Source: UMGS1649 sp045604405
GTDB taxonomy: Bacteria > Bacillota > Clostridia > TANB77 > CAG-465
Reading direction: 5' to 3'
DNA: 12,846 nt
Assembly: GCA_045604405.1 (NCBI GenBank)
Contig: JAZUNZ010000041.1
Location: forward strand, 1-12,846
Shown: piece by piece, positions 1-5,924 of the stretch
Position numbering within the stretch: the stretch's first letter is position 1
Layout: each line of letters begins with the position of its first letter
Translations under genes and position numbers: made by a program
The notes under the pieces: generated by a model
Database searches by the model: none
What the model was told of the DNA's origin: nothing
What the model saw: only the letters and a program-made list of their open reading frames with translations

Positions 1-4
1 AAAG

Positions 5-26
5 AAGCAAGGAGACCCTTGTTTTT
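5..26 (+). terminator. Possible rho-independent terminator of an upstream gene
   Basis: An 8-bp stem (5-12 with 17-24, including one G-U pair) closes a 4-base loop and runs into a short T tract at 22-26. The core pairing is CAAGG with CCTTG. The upstream gene lies outside the window, so its identity cannot be stated. The stem is short and only about half G-C, so this is a moderate call. Confidence 0.5.
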
Positions 27-98
27 CCACAATTGTTTGCTCATTCTATATAAATTTATATAAAAATTTAATTTTAATACAAAAATTATTAGTTAATA

Positions 99-130
99 AC
101 AAACCACGCACTAAAAAGTACGTGGTTTGT
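99..130. other. 14-bp stem-loop without a clear T tract
   Basis: Arms 99-112 and 117-130 pair around an AAAA loop with one interruption, C109 opposite A120. Read on the minus strand that position becomes a G-U pair, so the hairpin would be slightly more stable in a minus-strand transcript. Neither side carries a good T run: the + side continues CTACAG, and the - side is AT-rich but mixed. It could be part of a structured RNA tail, a tandem terminator element or a minus-strand terminator. Its role is unknown. Confidence 0.6.
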
Positions 131-141
131 CTACAGTCTGT

Positions 142-177
142 AAAGAGTTCACATTAATTGTGAACTCTTTTGTTATT
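142..177 (+). terminator. Rho-independent terminator upstream of scpB
   Basis: A perfect 12-bp stem (142-153 with 159-170) closes a 5-base loop, TTAAT, and is followed by a T-rich run (TTTTGTTATTT). It ends transcription arriving from outside the window and isolates scpB from whatever lies to its left. Confidence 0.8.
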
Positions 178-202
178 TATACTAGTAAATTGTAAATTTA
201 TT

Positions 203-211
203 TGATATAAT
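203..211 (+). promoter_or_regulatory. Putative extended -10 promoter of scpB
   Basis: TGATATAAT (TGn at 203-205, TATAAT at 206-211) is a perfect extended -10 element about 25 bases before the start codon. No convincing -35 box sits 16-18 bases upstream, which is tolerated for extended -10 promoters. Transcription would start near 218, leaving a leader of about 20 bases that still contains AGAGG at 224-228. Confidence 0.6.
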
Positions 212-236
212 GTTGAAAAAGAAAGAGGAATGTTAA

Positions 237-824
237 ATGGAAAACTTGAGCAGTATATTAGAAGCCATACTTTTTGTAGTAGGTAGAAGTGTAGGGGTAA
301 ATGAATTTAAAGAAACTTTAGGAATAAATGCGGTAGATATAGAAAATGCATTAAAAGAGCTAGAAACAAAATATGCAAATAGTTCTGGATTATCTTTAGT
401 TAAGGTTAAAGATGAGTATCAACTTGTCTCAAACAAAGAATATTTTGCATATATAACTAAATTTGTAGAACATTCTAAGAAAGAGAATTTATCTAATACT
501 TGCATGGAAGTATTAAGTATTATTGCATATAATCCTAAGATTACAAAAGGTGAAATAGAAAGCATTAGGGGAGTAAACAGTGATTCTCAAGTAAGCAAAC
601 TTTTAGAATATGGACTTGTTGAAGAAGTTGGCAGAATGAATGCACCAGGACGTCCTGCTATGTTTAGTGTAACAAATGAATTCTTAAAATGTATGGGAAT
701 AAATAAAGTAGAAGACTTACCAGACTTTAATAATATAAAAACAGAAGATGAAGAATTAACATTATTTAAAAACGTTGAGCCTCAAGAGGAAGACTCAAAA
801 CAAAAAGAGGAGGCTTTAGTTTAA
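237..824 (+). CDS. scpB: Segregation and condensation protein ScpB
   Basis: ScpB is the kite subunit of the SMC-ScpAB condensin. A dimer binds ScpA and helps the SMC ring organise and segregate the chromosome on the nucleoid. The 195-residue length is normal. The N-terminal winged helix covers about 1-80 and opens with the typical ILEAILFVVGR. The second covers about 85-160 and carries the family signature: EVLSIIAY (91-98), ITKGEIESIRGV (102-113) and GRP (138-140). Residues 164-195 form an acidic tail. The ATG at 237 follows AGAGG at 224-228 with 8-base spacing and gives the expected N-terminus. scpA normally sits directly upstream, but here that side is noncoding with terminators. The stop codon overlaps the addB ribosome binding site, so the two are probably co-transcribed and translationally linked. 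Confidence 0.95.
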   Translation: MENLSSILEAILFVVGRSVGVNEFKETLGINAVDIENALKELETKYANSSGLSLVKVKDEYQLVSNKEYFAYITKFVEHSKKENLSNTCMEVLSIIAYNPKITKGEIESIRGVNSDSQVSKLLEYGLVEEVGRMNAPGRPAMFSVTNEFLKCMGINKVEDLPDFNNIKTEDEELTLFKNVEPQEEDSKQKEEALV

Positions 825-830
825 GGAGGT
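822..830 (+). promoter_or_regulatory. Ribosome binding site of addB overlapping the scpB stop
   Basis: TAAGGAGGT contains the scpB stop codon (TAA, 822-824) and a near-perfect match to the 16S anti-Shine-Dalgarno sequence. It sits 4 bases before the addB ATG. The overlap implies that ribosomes terminating on scpB can reinitiate on addB. Confidence 0.85.
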
Positions 831-834
831 ATAC

Positions 835-3800
835 ATGTCACTTAACGTAGTACTAGGAAGAAGTAATACTGGAAAAAGTGAATATATAATGAATAAAATT
901 ATGGCGTGTGAAAAGGACTTGAAACAGGCCATACTTTTTGTGCCGCCTTCAGGTAGAATTATAGCAGAAGAAGAATATTTAAAGTATACAGGTAAAAAGG
1001 CGTTAATAGATACTGTAATAACTAGTATTGAAAGATTTGTAAATAGAAGAATAGATAAGACTAAGTTATATAAAGATAAAACATATTTAAAGGACTTAGC
1101 TAAAAAGATGATGGTAAAAAAAGTAATAGCAGACAATCCGGATATGTTTAAGATATTTGCTAAAGTAAAAGACACAATTGGCTTTACAGATAAAATATCA
1201 GACTACATAGAAAAATTTAAAGATCTAGAGAATCTAGAAGTTTTAGATAAATATTCTGAACAAGATTTTCTAAAGACAAAGCTAAATGAGTTTAAAGATA
1301 TATATGCAAAATTGGAGGAAACATTAAAAGATAGGTTTGTTGAGGCGACTGATGAAATGAAGGCATATATTGCCTGTTTAAATGATAGCGAAACAAATAT
1401 AGTAAATGCAGATATATTTATAGATAATTACAATAATTTCAGTAGACTAGAATATGAATTTATACAAGCATTACTACTAAATGGAAACAACGTATATATA
1501 ACGTTAGATATAGATAAGGAAAAATATTTAAATGAAATTACTCATATATATAACACTTCATACGATACCTTAACAAGACTTAAAGAATTGTGTGTAAAAA
1601 CGGGTATAAAATTCGAAATTATTAATTTAACAAAACAAAAGGATAATACTAGAGAGGACATTAAATTTCTTGCTAGTAATGTTTTAGATATTTCAAAAAA
1701 TACGTTTGCTAAAAAAGCCGAAAACGTAAAATTGGTGTTAACGCCTAATACCTATGAAGAAATAAAATATGTAGCAGGGGACATTTTAAGGCATAAGAGG
1801 CAAGGCTATTCATACAAGGATATAGCTGTATATACAAACAATGTACAAATGTATAATATTTTTCTAAAGAAAATATTTGATCTATACAATATACCTATAT
1901 ATATTAATGAACAAGATAAAATAACGACCAACAGTCTGGTTATGTATTTAACAACATTACTAAAATTTGTAAATGCTGGATTTGCAAAAACTATAGATGG
2001 CGTTTTAACAATATTAAAAACAGGCATGTTAGACGTAAGTGAACAACAGATATATCTTTTTGAAAATTATGTGTTAGAATTTGATGTGAAAGGTTATGCT
2101 ATGCAAAATGTATTTGAACTAAATAGCACCTACGACATAGATGCAATAAATGAAACAAGAGAAAAACTATTAAATACAGTTATAAAATTAAAGAAAAATC
2201 TAGATAAAAAGACGACAACACAAGCTATAACAGAGGTAATATATAATCATCTGGTAGAGGATAAAATAATAGAAAGATATGAACAAAACTTAGATATAGT
2301 AAAAGATATAGATGTAAATGAATATAACAAAGCTAAGCAAGTTATACCTAAAATATACGAAATTATGGATAATATTTCTCTTGCATATGAGGATATAACG
2401 TTAAAAGAATATATTGACCTATTAGAATATGGAGTTAAACAGATAAATGTGGATACGGTGCCGGCTAAAATAGAGCAGGTTGAAGTAATAGACATAAACA
2501 GGTCTAGGGGTACGGAAAAGAAAATTGCATACATTATAGGCTGCTATGATGGAGGGCTTCCAACTGTGCAAAGCGAGGATAATATATTTACAGATATTGA
2601 ACTTGAAAAACTTAAAGCTGTGGGGATAGACTTAAAACAAACATCAGACGAGAGAAACAACATGCAGCTATTTAATATATACCAAGCAATTAATAAAGTT
2701 CGCGATAGCCTAACAGTAACGGTTCCGTCGAGTCTAAGCTCGGGTACATCTTTAAGACCTAGCAGTTTAGTTCAAGAGATAAAAACAGTACTTAACATAC
2801 AACTAGAAAGCGTACAAAAAGAGCAAATTCTTAATATTGATGAAGCTTTTATGGAGTTTGCCTCTAAGCTTAAAGAAATAAACGAAGAAACTTCAAAAGA
2901 AGAAATAGAAGATATGTATTTTCAGTATCTGTTATATAAAGATATAGATAAATATAGCGATATATTAAATTATGCAAGACAAGATAAAAATTTAGAGCAA
3001 GATACGCTGCTTAATGTTTATGAAAAAAAAATAAATTCCAGTGTATCAAGATTAGAACAATTTAAAAGATGCCCATTTGCATATTATACTAAATACATAT
3101 TGAATCTAAAAGAACGCAAAGAATATATAATGTCTAGTTTAGATACAGGATCGTTTATGCATGAAGTGGTAGAAAAGTTTTCTAAATATATTGTTGCTAA
3201 AAATATAGCATGGCAGGACATAGTAATAGATGAGAAAATAAAGGAACATACCAATCAAAAAATAGATGAAATAGTAGACAAACTTTTTGAAGAAGAATAT
3301 AGCAAATATTTAACTAGTGCACGATACGTAGTGTTAAAATCTAAAATGAAAAAAGCAATGAAAAGAACGATATTTGCTATAGCGGACAGTTTTAATCACA
3401 GTCAATTTAGACCGTTAGGCTATGAAATTGAGTTTGAAAAAGATGCGCTATTTGCACCGATAGAAGTTGAACTTGATGATGGAAAAACACTTCTTTTAAG
3501 AGGCAAGATAGATAGAATAGACAGTTTAAACATGGAAGATAATACGTATCTTAGAATTGTAGACTATAAATCTTCAGACAAGAACTTGAAATTAAGTGAT
3601 GTTAAATCTGGCATATCACTTCAACTTATGACTTATATGTGCGCGATGATGGAGAACAAAGATAAGCTTGCAAGTAGCAATGTAATACCAGCAGCGCTTT
3701 CGTATTTTACAATGTCAAATAAAATATTATCTATTCCAAATTATGAGGCTGACGAGGGCAAAATAACTGAAAAAATAAAAAATGCATTGAAGTTAAAAGG

Positions 3801-4083
3801 CATATATATAAAAGACATAGAAATACTTAAAAAGCTAGACAATAATGTAGAAAATAGCAAAGCTTCATATTTAGAAGTGTCTACTCGCACTATAAATAAT
3901 GAAGAAAAAGTTTTAGCTGAACAAACTTTCATAGAAGAATGTAAAAATGTAAGAAATATATTAAAAGACATAGGAAAAGAAATTGTAAAGGGCAATGTAA
4001 AAATCGCACCTAACAAAAATATAAAAGGAGTATGCGACTATTGTAGCTATTCTTCTGTCTGTAGAAAGAACATATTAAATTAG
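835..4083 (+). CDS. addB: AddB subunit of the AddAB helicase-nuclease
   Basis: AddAB processes double-strand DNA ends for RecA-dependent repair; AddB cuts one strand and contributes to Chi recognition. The 1082 residues are slightly shorter than the roughly 1160 of Bacillus AddB. An N-terminal P-loop, GRSNTGKS (8-15), is intact. A UvrD-like segment, IAYIIGCYDGGLP (564-576), matches the family. The C-terminal PD-(D/E)XK nuclease shows GKIDRID (890-896), VDYKS with D910 and K912, and Q930. Four cysteines, C746, C1067, C1070 and C1076, fit the family's iron-sulfur cluster pattern (C, long gap, C-x2-C-x5-C). All catalytic features seem present, so it is probably active. The expected partner addA does not follow; an unrelated small gene does. 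No terminator is visible after the stop, so readthrough is possible. Confidence 0.95.
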   Translation: MSLNVVLGRSNTGKSEYIMNKIMACEKDLKQAILFVPPSGRIIAEEEYLKYTGKKALIDTVITSIERFVNRRIDKTKLYKDKTYLKDLAKKMMVKKVIADNPDMFKIFAKVKDTIGFTDKISDYIEKFKDLENLEVLDKYSEQDFLKTKLNEFKDIYAKLEETLKDRFVEATDEMKAYIACLNDSETNIVNADIFIDNYNNFSRLEYEFIQALLLNGNNVYITLDIDKEKYLNEITHIYNTSYDTLTRLKELCVKTGIKFEIINLTKQKDNTREDIKFLASNVLDISKNTFAKKAENVKLVLTPNTYEEIKYVAGDILRHKRQGYSYKDIAVYTNNVQMYNIFLKKIFDLYNIPIYINEQDKITTNSLVMYLTTLLKFVNAGFAKTIDGVLTILKTGMLDVSEQQIYLFENYVLEFDVKGYAMQNVFELNSTYDIDAINETREKLLNTVIKLKKNLDKKTTTQAITEVIYNHLVEDKIIERYEQNLDIVKDIDVNEYNKAKQVIPKIYEIMDNISLAYEDITLKEYIDLLEYGVKQINVDTVPAKIEQVEVIDINRSRGTEKKIAYIIGCYDGGLPTVQSEDNIFTDIELEKLKAVGIDLKQTSDERNNMQLFNIYQAINKVRDSLTVTVPSSLSSGTSLRPSSLVQEIKTVLNIQLESVQKEQILNIDEAFMEFASKLKEINEETSKEEIEDMYFQYLLYKDIDKYSDILNYARQDKNLEQDTLLNVYEKKINSSVSRLEQFKRCPFAYYTKYILNLKERKEYIMSSLDTGSFMHEVVEKFSKYIVAKNIAWQDIVIDEKIKEHTNQKIDEIVDKLFEEEYSKYLTSARYVVLKSKMKKAMKRTIFAIADSFNHSQFRPLGYEIEFEKDALFAPIEVELDDGKTLLLRGKIDRIDSLNMEDNTYLRIVDYKSSDKNLKLSDVKSGISLQLMTYMCAMMENKDKLASSNVIPAALSYFTMSNKILSIPNYEADEGKITEKIKNALKLKGIYIKDIEILKKLDNNVENSKASYLEVSTRTINNEEKVLAEQTFIEECKNVRNILKDIGKEIVKGNVKIAPNKNIKGVCDYCSYSSVCRKNILN

Positions 4084-4099
4084 CAACATGTTATGTCAC

Positions 4100-4128
4100 T
4101 TGAAAAACAATGTAATCTGTGATATAAT
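4100..4128 (+). promoter_or_regulatory. Strong putative promoter of the 85-residue gene
   Basis: The -35 TTGAAA (4100-4105) and -10 TATAAT (4123-4128) are 17 bases apart, and TGn at 4120-4122 makes the -10 extended. Start of transcription would be near 4135, giving a leader of about 48 bases. It is one of the closest matches to consensus in the window. Confidence 0.8.
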
Positions 4129-4182
4129 CGTAACCAGTTGTAATAAAACTAAAAATATTAATATATTTTAGGAGGACAAAGT

Positions 4183-4440
4183 ATGTCTAATTCTATACAA
4201 GAAATAAAAGTGGGTAATGCTGTTGAAACTGAACTTTGTTGTGACAGCACAGAAGAAAACGAGTACGAACTTTATATGGTTTTAGTACACACTCCGCAAC
4301 ATTCATATTACTTCAATAAAGAAGATATTATATATTGCGGTGAAAATGAAATTATAGCAAAAACAGGACCGAGTGAAAGATGGCATATACGAAATGCAAC
4401 AATAATTGAAAAACATAGAGAAGTGACAAAGGAACCATAA
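4183..4440 (+). CDS. Unknown small protein, 85 residues
   Basis: I do not recognise this protein. Translation support is good: AGGAGGA at 4170-4176 lies 6 bases before the ATG, a near-consensus promoter is upstream, and a strong terminator starts 27 bases after the stop. The product is soluble-looking, with no signal peptide or membrane segment. Residues 28-36, 47-61 and 66-76 alternate in a way that suggests a small beta-rich fold. Three cysteines occur, including an adjacent pair at 19-20 and one at 52, and a GPSERWHIRN stretch (62-71) looks like a possible conserved core. It forms its own transcription unit between addB and another unknown gene, though readthrough from addB is possible. 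That it is a real gene is likely; any function would be a guess. Confidence 0.8.
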   Translation: MSNSIQEIKVGNAVETELCCDSTEENEYELYMVLVHTPQHSYYFNKEDIIYCGENEIIAKTGPSERWHIRNATIIEKHREVTKEP

Positions 4441-4466
4441 ACTTTATATTAAAATGGAAAAATGTG

Positions 4467-4496
4467 AAAAACCAGCCAATTTTGGCTGGTTTTTGC
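4467..4496 (+). terminator. Rho-independent terminator of the 85-residue gene
   Basis: AAAAACCAGCCA (4467-4478) pairs perfectly with TGGCTGGTTTTT (4483-4494) around a 4-base loop, ATTT. The T tract forms the 3' arm tail, and the matching A tract would allow function in both directions. No opposing gene is present. Confidence 0.9.
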
Positions 4497-4565
4497 ATAT
4501 ATATTACATAATTATTTGTTGATAAAAATATTTTACAGAATTGTTACGATTTTATTATAAAAGGC

Positions 4566-4593
4566 TTGAAAAAAATTAAAAATACTGTATAAT
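4566..4593 (+). promoter_or_regulatory. Putative promoter of the 394-residue gene
   Basis: TTGAAA (4566-4571) and TATAAT (4588-4593) are separated by 16 bases. Transcription would start near 4600, leaving a leader of about 39 bases. The preceding stretch, 4497-4565, is AT-rich with no other recognisable feature. Confidence 0.75.
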
Positions 4594-4623
4594 ATGGGTA
4601 GAATTTAGGATGCCAAATGTAGC

Positions 4624-4630
4624 AAGGAGG
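4624..4630 (+). promoter_or_regulatory. Ribosome binding site selecting a TTG start
   Basis: AAGGAGG lies 8 bases before the TTG at 4639. The first in-frame ATG, at 4714, has no comparable site, so TTG is the best start. Another TTG at 4634 is out of frame and too close. Confidence 0.8.
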
Positions 4631-4638
4631 GATTTGTT

Positions 4639-5823
4639 TTGTCAGATATAGTCTTAAGCGAAGCTAAAAAGGTAAATATACTAGATAAAATAATTCAAAA
4701 CGTAGTAATAATGGTAAATATAAGTAAGATGAACAGAGCAATAGATGAACATCTTACTGTAATAAAGAACACAGAAAGAGACGACCAGAAAGCATATCAA
4801 GAAAATATTTTAAGAGAAATAGTGTATGTAAAATATCAATATGATATTATGCAAAGAACAATGTATGAACTAAAATTATCTTATCCAAATGCGATAATAG
4901 ATAATATAAATTCAATAGATAAAATTGAAAGATTAACTCTACAAAAAGAATTTTTAGAAATGGAATATGATAGAGTGTCTAGAAGTAAATTTAAGAACAA
5001 AGAAGATATAAAATACATGTTACTTGTAATATCTTCAGTTATACAAAAAGTAAAACAAGACATTAAGGATGAAGGAAAAAACCAAAAGTATAACCAAGTT
5101 ATTAAATGTGCTGAAGAATTAGATGAAAAAATTCTTAATGAAACATATACGGAAACTTGTTATACACAACTTTTCGAATACTTAAAGTCATATGTAAATT
5201 ACATAAATGACAATTATGATATTTCTAAATTACCAAATGATGAAAGAGATATAATTGAGCTTGTAATAGAAGCAACTTTAAAAGGTTTAGATTCAGACAT
5301 TGAAAAACTAAATTATGAATATTCACTTATAACAAACATTTGTAAAAATTCATATAGATACTTTAAGATTATAGACAAAGTATTTGGAAAAATGCAAGCT
5401 GTTTATGACGAATCGCTACAAAGAGGAAGCATAGACATTGAAGATTATATTAATTTCTATAAAGAAATATATGATGTAAAAATTAAAACACTAGTTAATG
5501 ATGTTCATAGAAGTATTAAAATTGAAGATGAATACTTGGATTATTCAAGACAGTTACATGAAGAAGAAGGACTTATGGAGTTCATGTTAAATCAAGCTAT
5601 AAGTACTACAGAATCAGAAGATGTTAAGACAATAATAATGGAAGAGCTTAAAAAATATATAAAAGAAGATGAACAGACAGAAAATGAAGAAGATATAGAC
5701 GATGATGAAGTAGAACCAGTTCCTAGTGATACAGTTCAAATTGTGGAGGAGCATTTTGAACTTGTTGGAGGGACAGAGTTAAATGAAGTGGCAGAGCTTA
5801 AAAGTGAAGCAGAAGCAGTGTAA
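4639..5823 (+). CDS. Unknown helical protein with acidic tail, 394 residues
   Basis: I do not recognise a family. The protein has no signal peptide or membrane segment and looks almost entirely alpha-helical, with long charged heptad-like stretches suggesting coiled coil or helical bundle over about 1-340. A highly acidic linker follows at 343-359, where 12 of 17 residues are Asp or Glu. A short tail (about 360-394) with alternating hydrophobic and acidic residues could be a docking segment. The start is TTG, chosen because of AAGGAGG at 4624-4630. Its own promoter lies upstream and a 16-bp terminator stem begins 10 bases after the stop, so it is probably transcribed alone. Its position before dnaE may be incidental. 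It resembles a scaffold or adaptor more than an enzyme, but that is inference only. Sampled GC is low (about 22-27%), so nothing points to foreign origin. Confidence 0.85.
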   Translation: MSDIVLSEAKKVNILDKIIQNVVIMVNISKMNRAIDEHLTVIKNTERDDQKAYQENILREIVYVKYQYDIMQRTMYELKLSYPNAIIDNINSIDKIERLTLQKEFLEMEYDRVSRSKFKNKEDIKYMLLVISSVIQKVKQDIKDEGKNQKYNQVIKCAEELDEKILNETYTETCYTQLFEYLKSYVNYINDNYDISKLPNDERDIIELVIEATLKGLDSDIEKLNYEYSLITNICKNSYRYFKIIDKVFGKMQAVYDESLQRGSIDIEDYINFYKEIYDVKIKTLVNDVHRSIKIEDEYLDYSRQLHEEEGLMEFMLNQAISTTESEDVKTIIMEELKKYIKEDEQTENEEDIDDDEVEPVPSDTVQIVEEHFELVGGTELNEVAELKSEAEAV

Positions 5824-5832
5824 ATAGTTAGT

Positions 5833-5875
5833 AAAACAAAAGAAATTGTATATTCAATTTCTTTTGTTTTTTCTT
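5833..5875 (+). terminator. Rho-independent terminator after the 394-residue gene
   Basis: A perfect 16-bp stem (5833-5848 with 5855-5870) closes a 6-base loop. It ends in a T-rich arm and TTCTT. The stem is AT-rich but long. The dnaE promoter begins 2 bases after the T tract. Confidence 0.9.
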
Positions 5876-5876
5876 A

Positions 5877-5905
5877 TTGTAAAATATATTTAAACAATAT
5901 ATAAT
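5877..5905 (+). promoter_or_regulatory. Putative promoter of dnaE with a very short leader
   Basis: TTGTAA (5877-5882) and TATAAT (5900-5905) are 17 bases apart. The predicted start near 5912 leaves only about 13 leader bases before the ATG at 5925, so the GAGGT at 5906-5910 would be excluded. GGTGAT at 5912-5917 would be the remaining partial ribosome binding site. Confidence 0.65.
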
Positions 5906-5924
5906 GAGGTTGGTGATATAATAT

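Noticed and set aside
23..31. TTTTCCACA resembles a DnaA box (TTATCCACA) with one mismatch.
   Set aside because: It is a single imperfect copy with no cluster, no dnaA or dnaN nearby and no AT-rich unwinding region tied to it, so it does not support an origin.
142..170. The dyad TTCACA-N5-TGTGAA could be read as a regulator binding site.
   Set aside because: The 12-bp perfect stem followed by a T-rich run is explained better as a terminator, and it lies well upstream of the scpB -10.
816..1175. Minus-strand open frames inside addB, dnaE and the lipid kinase gene, such as 816-1175 and 8783-9184.
   Set aside because: They lie opposite well-supported genes and give hydrophobic or Ser/Leu-rich translations typical of antisense frames in AT-rich DNA. 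I recognised no family or expression signals for them.
4183..5823. The 85- and 394-residue genes as a toxin-antitoxin or defence pair.
   Set aside because: They are separated by a strong terminator and a second promoter, have no recognisable toxin, nuclease or DNA-binding motifs, and are not translationally coupled.
5914..5922. TGATATAAT just before dnaE as the main promoter.
   Set aside because: It ends two bases before the start codon, so its transcript would start inside the coding region. The upstream TTGTAA-17-TATAAT is a better fit.
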